Shown here: in pieces, positions 23,193 to 29,503 of the stretch
How the letters are laid out: every line of letters starts with the position of its first letter
How positions within the stretch are numbered: position 1 is the first letter of the stretch
From: Xylanimonas ulmi
GTDB taxonomy: Bacteria > Actinomycetota > Actinomycetes > Actinomycetales > Cellulomonadaceae
Direction: 5' to 3'
DNA: 64,000 nt
NCBI RefSeq assembly: GCF_004216535.1
Contig: NZ_SGWX01000001.1
Location: forward strand, 2,108,001-2,172,000
The notes under the pieces: generated by a model
Seen by the model: only the letters and a program-made list of their open reading frames with translations
What the model was told of the DNA's origin: nothing
The model's database searches: none
Position numbers and translations under genes: made by a program

Positions 23193-23687
23193 TCAGCCGA
23201 AGGGCAGTACTCCCGGAAGCGATTGCGCGACGCGGAACGGCATCCGATGCATCTCGCTCTCGTCGATGGTGATCACGAACGCGTATGCGCCCGGGCGCTC
23301 GAACGGGTACGAGTCGATGTTGAGCGCGAACGGGATGTGCTGGGAGTCGCCAGGCATGATCCCCGGAGGCCGACCCATGTTGAACTGGGCCTCGATCTGC
23401 CCCAGGTTGTCCCCGCCCTCGGGCGCGCCTGGACCAAGCGGGAGACGTTGTCCGTCCTCCGCCTCAAGGTGGATGGTGAGACGGTGCGCCTGGTTCGTCG
23501 CGGTATAGGGCACGGCCACGGACAGCGCGATGCCGATCCGAGGAGACGCTGCGGGGAGCGCCGGAAACGAGAGCATGCTCCATCCGCCGCCCTGGATGTA
23601 GAGCTTGCCTTCTGCGGTTACAGCGGAGTCACAAAGCATGCCGTCGACTGTGAAGTCGGTGATTGATGCGCGAGCTGGATGAGCCAT
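23193..23687 (-). CDS. Prophage accessory protein (DUF6941-like), 164 aa
   Basis: The product starts MAHPARASITDFTVDGMLCD with AAAGGA 8 bases upstream. It is a beta-rich protein with EGKLYIQGGGWSML, IGIALSVAVPY, AHRLTIHLEAEDGQ and a C-terminal YAFVITIDESEMHR. This pattern resembles proteins labelled DUF6941, found scattered in actinobacterial genomes and prophages with no known role. It is transcribed away from a divergent RHH gene and against the lysis operon, so it is likely expressed from the prophage state. The family label is from memory and needs a profile search. Confidence 0.7.
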   Translation of the reverse strand: MAHPARASITDFTVDGMLCDSAVTAEGKLYIQGGGWSMLSFPALPAASPRIGIALSVAVPYTATNQAHRLTIHLEAEDGQRLPLGPGAPEGGDNLGQIEAQFNMGRPPGIMPGDSQHIPFALNIDSYPFERPGAYAFVITIDESEMHRMPFRVAQSLPGVLPFG

Positions 23688-23811
23688 GTCGCACGTCCTT
23701 TCGGGGTGTCCGGAGTCGGTCTGTATGACAGACCGTACCACCACGGCACGCTTGCGTATACATTTGATCCCTAGTTGTATGACACCACACCCCGACAGGA
23801 AGGAACGCCAC
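23688..23811. promoter_or_regulatory. Divergent promoter with GTATGACA operators
   Basis: The region between the divergent genes holds a perfect inverted repeat GGTCTG-TATGA-CAGACC (23,718-23,734). The 8-bp word GTATGACA inside it (23,723-23,730) recurs at 23,777-23,784. TTGCGTATACATTTGAT between the two copies is unusually A/T-rich for this genome and may hold a promoter. Operators for the adjacent RHH protein are likely. Confidence 0.55.
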
Positions 23812-24090
23812 ATGGGCACTGCAACACGAGGCTCGGTCCTCTCGCTGAGGCTTTCCGATCGCGAGCGCGAGGCGCTGCGCGTCGCCGCCGAGGCGCGCGG
23901 TACGGGCGTGTCCGAGTTGGTGCGCTCGATGGTCGCCAAGGAGCTCAGCCCGTCACCGTCTCCGCGCGGCGCCACCACGTCGGGGCAGTCAGCACCGGCA
24001 ACTGTCGGCCAGGGCGTCTTCTGGCAGATGGGCACAGGCGGCGCGACGGCCTCCGGAGGCCGTATCACAACGACGTCACCGACGTCCTGA
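23812..24090 (+). CDS. Ribbon-helix-helix DNA-binding protein, 92 aa
   Basis: The ATG at 23,812 follows GGAAGGAA. Residues 7-45 are a CopG/Arc-type RHH domain: GSVLSLRLSDREREALRVAA (strand plus helix A) and GTGVSELVRSMVAKEL (turn plus helix B). The tail is low-complexity, Gly/Ser/Thr-rich. RHH proteins dimerise and insert a beta sheet in the DNA major groove. The paired GTATGACA sites upstream suggest it represses its own and the divergent gene. Longer starts upstream run through the operators and are rejected. Confidence 0.78.
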   Translation: MGTATRGSVLSLRLSDREREALRVAAEARGTGVSELVRSMVAKELSPSPSPRGATTSGQSAPATVGQGVFWQMGTGGATASGGRITTTSPTS

Positions 24091-24117
24091 TCGACGCCAG
24101 TCGACCACCACGCCCCC

Positions 24118-24150
24118 GGCCCCTCTCCGCTTCGGCGGGGAGGGGCCTTT
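24118..24150. terminator. Strong intrinsic terminator with TTCG loop
   Basis: GGCCCCTCTCCGC and GCGGGGAGGGGCC (one G-T pair) form a 13-bp stem around TTCG, followed by TTT. It lies between the convergent stops of the RHH gene (24,090) and the HTH gene (24,165), and can serve both strands. Confidence 0.85.
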
Positions 24151-24164
24151 CGGCGCGCCCGGGG

Positions 24165-24557
24165 TCAGTCGTCGGCGTCGAGCTCGGTGCGGGTGCCGAT
24201 GGCGACGCCGGGGATCTCGTGGGCTGCGCGTGCGACGACGTGCCGCCACCAGCGGGCGGGCAGGTGGGCGAGGTCGGGGCGTGCGGCGTGCATGTCGGCG
24301 TCCGTGCGGTAGACGACGACGGCGGGGTCGCGGGCGTCCTGCAGGGCGGTGACGACCTCTCCGACGGCGGTCGCGGTGTCGGCCTCGACCTGTTCGACCT
24401 CCTGGCGCACGCGCAGCGGGATGGGGTCGCGGCCGGACTCCCAGCGGCGGACGGTGTCGTGGCGGACGTCGAGGATGGCGGCGAGGGATTCGGTTGTGAG
24501 GCCGAGGTACTCGCGTACGGTCTGCAGCTCGCCGCCGGTCATGCGGTCGTCGGTCAT
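24165..24557 (-). CDS. Aca2/YdiL-like HTH regulator
   Basis: The product has 130 residues from ATG 24,557 with GGAAGGGG upstream. The first 65 residues are an HTH domain: GGELQTVREYLGLTTESLAA, then VRHDTVRRWESGRDPIPLRV. The run W-E-S-G-R-x-x-I-P followed by a long helix and a C-terminal part (PAVVVYRTDADMHAARPDL, ARWWRHVVARAAHEI) matches the layout of YdiL/DUF1870 proteins, the fold of the anti-CRISPR-associated repressor Aca2. Aca2 represses its own operon by binding palindromes at the promoter. Here a small ORF and a palindromic promoter lie upstream. The domain layout is seen; the Aca2 link is inference from similarity I recall. Confidence 0.78.
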   Translation of the reverse strand: MTDDRMTGGELQTVREYLGLTTESLAAILDVRHDTVRRWESGRDPIPLRVRQEVEQVEADTATAVGEVVTALQDARDPAVVVYRTDADMHAARPDLAHLPARWWRHVVARAAHEIPGVAIGTRTELDADD

Positions 24558-24580
24558 GGTGGTCCCCTTCCGAGAGGGTT

Positions 24581-24613
24581 GAGCCCCCACCCCTTGTTGC
24601 GGGGTGGGGGCTC
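24581..24613 (-). terminator. Perfect 13-bp hairpin between small ORF and HTH gene
   Basis: GAGCCCCCACCCC and GGGGTGGGGGCTC are exact complements around a 7-base loop. In the minus direction it lies 7 bp after the 49-residue ORF and 24 bp before the regulator's start. It could act as attenuator, making the first gene's transcript more abundant than the regulator's. There is no strong U tract. Confidence 0.75.
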
Positions 24614-24620
24614 GTGGTTG

Positions 24621-24770
24621 TCAGCGGAGCAGTTCGCGGGCGTCGGCGATGACGTCGGTGATGCTGTCGTAGGTCTCGCCGTACTCCTCGATGAGCTCGA
24701 CGACCTTGGTGAGTTCGGTGTCGGAGAGGGACTGGCGGACCATCGCGGTGAGTGCGGAGGTGGTGATCAT
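24621..24770 (-). CDS. Small acidic protein, 49 aa (candidate anti-CRISPR-like cargo)
   Basis: The ATG at 24,770 has AAGGAG 6 bases upstream. The product MITTSALTAMVRQSLSDTEL continues as an amphipathic, acidic helix (VVELIEEYGETYDSITDVIA) and ends DARELLR. It is all-helical and has no membrane part. It is first in a two-gene operon with an Aca2-like regulator, directly next to the attachment site, which is the place where prophages keep acr or other counter-defence genes. Its function is unknown. Alternatives are an antitoxin-like or regulatory partner of the HTH protein. Confidence 0.68.
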   Translation of the reverse strand: MITTSALTAMVRQSLSDTELTKVVELIEEYGETYDSITDVIADARELLR

Positions 24771-24826
24771 CGTCGGCTCCTTGTGCCGTCGTGGTCTGGG
24801 GCTGTTCCCCTGACCTCGTGACACTC

Positions 24827-24855
24827 ACTCTACCCCACAGTTTGTGGGGCGACTA
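24827..24855 (-). promoter_or_regulatory. Promoter with palindromic operator filling the spacer
   Basis: Read on the minus strand: -35-like TAGTCG (24,855-24,850), then CCCCACA-AAC-TGTGGGG (24,849-24,833), then -10-like TAGAGT (24,832-24,827). The perfect palindrome is exactly the 17-bp spacer. A protein bound there would block the polymerase. The most likely ligand is the HTH protein of the same operon. The -10 matches 4 of 6 and the -35 3 of 6 consensus bases. Confidence 0.6.
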
Positions 24856-24889
24856 GTCGGGAGGGCAGGCCGACCGGGTGAAGCGCGAC

Positions 24890-24945
24890 ACATCTGTATG
24901 CCGGGAAGCCGCCTATACAGCCGAAGGGATTCCGTCGGGGATGAC
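24890..24945. other. Right prophage-host junction (attR or attL)
   Basis: Phage sequence ends and the host ATPase frame begins here. CTGTAT (24,894-24,899) and ATACAG (24,915-24,920) form inverted arms 15 bp apart on the phage side. The host side reads, on the minus strand, CACGTGGTCATCCCCGACGG, where the encoded HVVIPD is the conserved start of a CpaF motif and the next residues diverge. The crossover is likely in or next to CATCCCCGACGG. The mate at the left end is outside the window. Confidence 0.65.
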
Positions 24946-25395
24946 CACGTGCAGTCGCGAGCCGTCCGGCAGCGCGGCGTCGACGAACGGCGAGCTCAGG
25001 TCCAGGCGCCGCCCGCTCGCCTTGAGCATGCGCTCGACCAGGTCGCGCACCTGCCCCGCGGTGAGGATGGTCGTGGTCAGCTCGGGCACGCCCCCGCGCG
25101 CGACGAACACCTGGGCCGGGGAGTTGAGCCAGACCTCCTCGACCTGGGGGTCGTCGAGGTACTGCTGCAGCGGTCCGAGCCCCGCGAGGGTGTCGACGAC
25201 GGCGCGCGCGGCCTGCTCGGGGTCGGCGAGGGCGGGTACGAGCCCCCGCGCGGTGCGCTCGGCGTAGTCGCCCAGCGCGTCGGACACGAGACGGTCGAGC
25301 GCGGCGCGCTCGCGCACGGGGTCGAGCCCGCGGCGGCGCACGAGCTCACGCACCTCCTGCTCGAGGATGGCTGCGGCGTCGATCACGGCGGTCAT
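24913..25395 (-). pseudogene. cpaF: CpaF/TadA-type pilus ATPase, N-terminal fragment cut by prophage
   Basis: The fragment has 160 codons starting at ATG 25,395. They match the N-terminal domain of CpaF/TadA ATPases: a helical start ([20 protein letters not shown]), [20 protein letters not shown] (the GPLxxLLxDPxVxEIxxN block), [20 protein letters not shown] and [18 protein letters not shown]. Intact proteins then have a conserved basic stretch and the Walker A and B motifs. Here the frame changes after IPD and stops nine codons later at the prophage edge. CpaF powers Flp-type pili or secretion. The rest of the gene and the downstream operon should lie left of the prophage. Confidence 0.85.
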
Positions 25396-25575
25396 GCGGG
25401 CACCCTTGGATCCGCTTGCTCTCGCGGGCCCGACAGGGGCCCGGACGACCTCCCGGGGCGGTCGCGGGGGAAGAGTAGGGGACGCGTCACGCCGTCCAGA
25501 AGCAGCCTGTGGATAACCCTCGCGGGCAGCGCCGTGGCGCCCGGCCGACCGGGCGCGCGGGTAGCCTTGACCCTC

Positions 25576-26694
25576 GTGGCATCCATCGACTTCCCCTCGC
25601 AGATCCGCGCGCTGCGCTCCACCCTCGAGTCCATCGAGGCTGTGAGCGACCCGGAGGTGCTCAAGCGGAAGATCGCCGACCTCTCCGAGCGGGCCTCGGC
25701 TCCCGACCTGTGGGACGACCCCGACGCCGCGCAGAAGGTCACCTCGGCGCTGTCGGCCACGCAGGCCGAGCTCAACCGGGTCGCCGAGCTCGGCTCGCGC
25801 ATCGACGACGTCGAGGCGCTCGTCGAGCTCGGCGAGGAGATGGATGACGCCGACTCGTTCGACGAGGCCGAGGCCGAGGTCGCCGCCATCCGCAAGGATC
25901 TTGACGCGCTCGAGGTGCGCACGCTGCTGAGCGGCGAGTACGACGCGCGTGAGGCGGTCGTGACGATCCGCGCGGGCGCCGGCGGCGTCGACGCCGCGGA
26001 CTTCGCCGAGATGCTCATGCGCATGTACCTGCGCTGGGCCGAGCGCCACGGCCACCCGACCAAGGTCATGGACACCTCCTACGCCGAGGAGGCGGGCCTG
26101 AAGTCCGCGACCTTCGAGGTCAACGCCCCGTATGCGTTCGGGAACCTGTCGGTCGAGGCGGGCACGCACCGCCTGGTGCGCATCTCGCCCTTCGACAACC
26201 AGGGACGGCGCCAGACGTCGTTCGCGGCCGTCGAGGTGATCCCGCTCATCGAGCAGACCGACTCGATCGAGATCCCGGAGTCGGAGATCAAGGTCGACGT
26301 GTTCCGCTCGTCGGGCCCGGGCGGCCAGTCGGTCAACACGACCGACTCCGCGGTGCGCATGACGCACATCCCCACCGGCATCGTCGTGTCGATGCAGAAC
26401 GAGAAGTCGCAGATCCAGAACCGCGCCGCCGCGCTGCGCGTGCTCCAGTCGCGCCTGCTGCTGGTGCGCCAGCAGGAGGAGGCCGCGAAGAAGAAGGAGC
26501 TCGCGGGCGACATCAAGGCGAGCTGGGGCGACCAGATGCGCTCCTACGTGCTGCAGCCTTACCAGATGGTCAAGGACCTGCGCACCGAGCACGAGAGCGG
26601 CAACCCGGCCGCGGTGTTCGACGGCGCCATCGACGACTTCATCGAGGCGGGCATCCGCTGGCGCCGATCGGCCCAGCTGGCCGAGCAGGTCTGA
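25576..26694 (+). CDS. prfB: Peptide chain release factor 2
   Basis: The product has 372 residues from GTG 25,576 (reads [20 protein letters not shown]). RF2 reads UGA and UAA. The anticodon-like tripeptide is SPF (within [16 protein letters not shown]), which marks RF2 rather than RF1, and the catalytic GGQ is in [18 protein letters not shown]. The helical N-terminal domain and the C-terminal end with [12 protein letters not shown] are complete. No internal TGA frameshift is present, unlike E. coli. The longer frame upstream to 24,844 overlaps the ATPase fragment and is not real. ftsE/ftsX, which often follow prfB in Actinobacteria, are not next to it. Confidence 0.97.
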   Translation: MASIDFPSQIRALRSTLESIEAVSDPEVLKRKIADLSERASAPDLWDDPDAAQKVTSALSATQAELNRVAELGSRIDDVEALVELGEEMDDADSFDEAEAEVAAIRKDLDALEVRTLLSGEYDAREAVVTIRAGAGGVDAADFAEMLMRMYLRWAERHGHPTKVMDTSYAEEAGLKSATFEVNAPYAFGNLSVEAGTHRLVRISPFDNQGRRQTSFAAVEVIPLIEQTDSIEIPESEIKVDVFRSSGPGGQSVNTTDSAVRMTHIPTGIVVSMQNEKSQIQNRAAALRVLQSRLLLVRQQEEAAKKKELAGDIKASWGDQMRSYVLQPYQMVKDLRTEHESGNPAAVFDGAIDDFIEAGIRWRRSAQLAEQV

Positions 26695-26740
26695 CCGACC
26701 GAGCCGCCTCGCGGACCGCGCGGGGGCTACCCTCGCGCCC

Positions 26741-27967
26741 ATGACCTGCATCCCCCGCGGCGCCTGGCAAGACGTCGCGCGCGCCACCGGCCTGCTGTCC
26801 CCCACCGGCGACGTCGCGGCCACGGTCTTCGCCGAGATGTCGGCGCTGGCCGTGCGCACAGGCGCGATCAACCTCGGTCAGGGCTTCCCCGACGTCGACG
26901 GTCCCGAGGCGATCCGGGCCGCGGCGGTCCGCGCGATCGAGCGCGGCGCCAACCAGTACCCGCCCGGACCGGGCGTGCCCGAGCTGCGCGCCGCCGTCGC
27001 GGCCCATCAGCGCCGCCACTACGGCCTCGACGTCGACCCGGACACCGAGGTGCTGGTCACGACGGGTGCGACCGAGGCGCTGGCCGCGGCCGTGCTCGCG
27101 CTGACCGGGCCGGGCGACGAGGTCATCACACTGGAGCCCTTCTACGACGCGCACGCGGCCGTCATCGCGCTCGCCGGGGCCACGCATGTGCCGGTCGCGC
27201 TCACCCCGACGCCCGACGGGTTTCGCCTTGACGTCGACGCCCTGCGGGCCGCGGCGAGCCCCCGCACGCGCATGCTGCTGATCAACACCCCGCACAACCC
27301 GACGGGGACCGTCCTGACCCGCGCGGAGCTGGAGGCGGTCGCGGCCGTCGCGCGCGAGACGGGCGCCGTCGTCGTCACGGACGAGGTCTATGAGCACCTG
27401 ACGTTCGACGGCGCCGCACACATCCCGCTCGCGACGCTGCCGGGCATGGCCGAGCGCACCCTGACCGTCTCCTCCAGCGGCAAGTCCTACAGCCTCACGG
27501 GCTGGAAGATCGGGTGGGTCCATGGACCGGCCGCGCTGGTCACGGCGGTGCGCACCGTCAAGCAGTTCCTCACCTACGTCTCGGGCGCCCCGTTCCAGCC
27601 CGCGATCGCCCAGGCGCTCGACGACGACGCGACGCCTCGCGCGCTGGCCGCCTCGCTCGCCTCGCGACGCGACCTGCTGTGCGACGGACTGCGCGCGGCC
27701 GGGTTCGACGTCGTCGTGCCGCAAGGCACGTACTTTGTCGTCGCGGACGCGACGGCGCTGGTCGACCGGCTCGGGGTGGGCGACGGGGTCGGGCTGGCGC
27801 GGCGCCTGCCCGAGCTGGCGGGCGTCGTCGCGATCCCGATGACGGCGTTCTGCCGGGCGGGCTCGCCCACCGCGGCGCGGCTGCGCGACGCGCTCCGGCT
27901 GACGTTCGTCAAGCGGGAGGACACCCTGCGCGAGGCGGTCACCCGGCTCGGCGTGCTGGCGGGCTGA
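26741..27967 (+). CDS. PLP-dependent aminotransferase, class I (DapC/KAT-like)
   Basis: The product has 408 residues. Fold-type I features: INLGQGFPDVDGPE, YPPGPGVPELRAAVAAHQ, TTGATEALAA, INTPHNPTGTVL (substrate-binding NPTG), VVTDEVYEHLTFDG and SSSGKSYSLTGWKIGW with the PLP-binding lysine, and a C-terminal RLTFVKREDTL with the carboxylate arginine region. The subfamily contains N-succinyldiaminopimelate, kynurenine and methionine aminotransferases, and the sequence alone does not settle the substrate. It stands alone after prfB, 46 bp away, with no lysine genes nearby. Confidence 0.88.
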   Translation: MTCIPRGAWQDVARATGLLSPTGDVAATVFAEMSALAVRTGAINLGQGFPDVDGPEAIRAAAVRAIERGANQYPPGPGVPELRAAVAAHQRRHYGLDVDPDTEVLVTTGATEALAAAVLALTGPGDEVITLEPFYDAHAAVIALAGATHVPVALTPTPDGFRLDVDALRAAASPRTRMLLINTPHNPTGTVLTRAELEAVAAVARETGAVVVTDEVYEHLTFDGAAHIPLATLPGMAERTLTVSSSGKSYSLTGWKIGWVHGPAALVTAVRTVKQFLTYVSGAPFQPAIAQALDDDATPRALAASLASRRDLLCDGLRAAGFDVVVPQGTYFVVADATALVDRLGVGDGVGLARRLPELAGVVAIPMTAFCRAGSPTAARLRDALRLTFVKREDTLREAVTRLGVLAG

Positions 27968-28046
27968 CACCGCGGCGGCCGCCGGCGGCGCTCGCTCGAT
28001 CCGCGCGGTCGCGCCCGCGCCGCTCGGTCGCACCGGCCGCGGCCGG

Positions 28047-29423
28047 TCAGGGGCAGATGCCCGGGCGCAGCGCCGGGGCCGGCGGCTCCGGTTCCGGGGC
28101 GGGAGCCTCGGCCGGGCTCTCGACCCCAGGCTCCTGCGCGGGAGCGTCGGCGGGCGGGGTGGCAGGAGCGTCGGCGCCCGGCTCCCCCGTCGCGCCGTCG
28201 TCTGCGGCGTCGTCTGCCGCGGGCGGCGGCTCGGGCGCGACGAGCTGCGGCGGCGGCTCGTCGGCGATCATGCGCGCCCAGATGACGTCGGCCTCGCGCG
28301 TGATCCACACGACCCGGTTCGGGTCGCTCGGCGCCGCGGTCACCGGCAGCGGCGTGAACACGATGTGGGCGGGGTCCAGGTCGCGCAGGCTCCATGCCAG
28401 GCCCGCAAGCGACGTCGGACTGGCGAGCCCGCGGCCCGTGGAGATCGACGCAAGGACGGCCTCGACGGTGCGCAACAGCCGCGGCGCGTCGGTGATGACG
28501 TTCTGCCGCAGCACCTCACGCAGCATCGCCTCGACGAACGTCTGCTGGCGCTCGATGCGGGCCAGGTCCGAGCCGAGCTCCAGCCCCATGCCGCGTCCGC
28601 CGCGGGCGCGCAGGAAGTTGATGGACTGGTCGCCGTCGAGGACCTGCTCGCCGGCGGGCAGGTCGAGGTTGATGTAGCGATTGCCGCGCACCGGCTCGGG
28701 CAGGCACATCCGCACGCCGCCCAGGGCGTCGACGACGTCCACGACCCCGTTCATCATGACGACGATGTGGTCGGTGACGCGCACGCCGGTCAGGTGCTCG
28801 ACCGTCAGGATGGCGCACGCCGCGGCGGTGGTCAGGTCGCGCTCGCCGCCGCCGCCGAGCGAGAACGCGGAGTTGAACATGCCGCGCTGGGGCCGGGACT
28901 CACCGCCGCCGGGCAGCGGGCACGCGGGGATGTCGACCAGCGAGTCACGCGGGATCGAGACGACCTCGACGCGGCTGCGGTCGCTCGCGACGTGCACCAG
29001 CAGGGTCGTGTCGGAGTGGAACTCGTTGCCCGCTCCGGCGAGCGCGTCATTGCCGGCGCCCCGGTAGTCGGTGCCCATCACCAGGATGTTGAGCGGCTGC
29101 CCGGTGAACGGGTCGTCGGGCAGCGCCGGGCGGTCGTCGCGGTCGGCGAGCAGGGCGTCGACGTCCGAGACCTCCAGGCTGGCGCGCAGGTCCAGGTAGA
29201 CGGCGCAGCCGCCCGCGACCGCGAACGTCAGGGCGCTGGTGAGCGCCAGGCCGAGCACGCGCCGCACCCCCGACCGCCGCAGTCGGATCGCGTGCCGTGG
29301 TCCGTGCGTGGGCGCCGCGGGCTGCGCTCGCCGGGCCCGCGCGGGCGTGCGCGGGCGTCCCGCGTCACGCGCCCGTCGGCGCGTGCGGGGCTCGGCGCGA
29401 TGCCGGGGCTGCGGGGAGGGCAC
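28047..29423 (-). CDS. LytR-CpsA-Psr (LCP) family cell-wall ligase, copy 1
   Basis: The product has 458 residues from a GTG. A basic cytoplasmic N-terminus is followed by one membrane helix (VLGLALTSALTFAVAGGCAV, about 57-76) and the LCP domain: NILVMGTDYRG, FHSDTTLLVHV, EVVSIPRDSLV, then GGVRMCLPEPV, FLRARGGRGMGLELGSDLAR and RQQTFVEAM. The arginines and aspartates bind polyprenyl pyrophosphate. LCP enzymes attach teichoic-acid-like or arabinogalactan-type polymers to peptidoglycan outside the membrane. The tail is Pro/Ala/Glu-rich and ends RPGICP. A paralogue lies directly upstream. Confidence 0.92.
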   Translation of the reverse strand: MPSPQPRHRAEPRTRRRARDAGRPRTPARARRAQPAAPTHGPRHAIRLRRSGVRRVLGLALTSALTFAVAGGCAVYLDLRASLEVSDVDALLADRDDRPALPDDPFTGQPLNILVMGTDYRGAGNDALAGAGNEFHSDTTLLVHVASDRSRVEVVSIPRDSLVDIPACPLPGGGESRPQRGMFNSAFSLGGGGERDLTTAAACAILTVEHLTGVRVTDHIVVMMNGVVDVVDALGGVRMCLPEPVRGNRYINLDLPAGEQVLDGDQSINFLRARGGRGMGLELGSDLARIERQQTFVEAMLREVLRQNVITDAPRLLRTVEAVLASISTGRGLASPTSLAGLAWSLRDLDPAHIVFTPLPVTAAPSDPNRVVWITREADVIWARMIADEPPPQLVAPEPPPAADDAADDGATGEPGADAPATPPADAPAQEPGVESPAEAPAPEPEPPAPALRPGICP

Positions 29424-29503
29424 GGCTGGGACCGTAGTCGGCCCACGCAGCCGTCACGGGCGTGGGGCGCGTTCGACCCGCGCCGCGGGCGCGTGGCGTC
29501 ACG

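Larger units (their letters stand above)
1..24925. mobile_element. Prophage (right-hand part), siphovirus type
   Basis: The first 24.9 kb carry replication, packaging, head, tail and lysis genes in canonical tailed-phage order, nearly all on the + strand with start/stop overlaps. A short accessory block on mixed strands follows, and then an interrupted host gene. The left end, integrase and immunity repressor are not in the window, since the first base already lies inside the primase gene. All structural genes look intact, with no obvious frameshift apart from the programmed one in the tail chaperones, so the element may be inducible. The right boundary is placed where a CpaF-like reading frame stops matching its family, near 24,920-24,940; the exact base is inferred. 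Confidence 0.95.

Noticed and set aside
24860-24945. tRNA gene as attachment site
   Set aside because: No cloverleaf or T-arm GTTCGA-type sequence is visible. The interrupted frame clearly matches a CpaF-type protein.
24844-25575. Extension of prfB to an ATG 244 codons upstream
   Set aside because: It would overlap the ATPase fragment and the junction. RF2 proteins start close to the GTG at 25,576 (normal length of about 370).
25576-25800. Programmed frameshift in prfB
   Set aside because: No in-frame TGA with CTTTGAC-like slip site exists. The frame is continuous from the GTG to the GGQ region.
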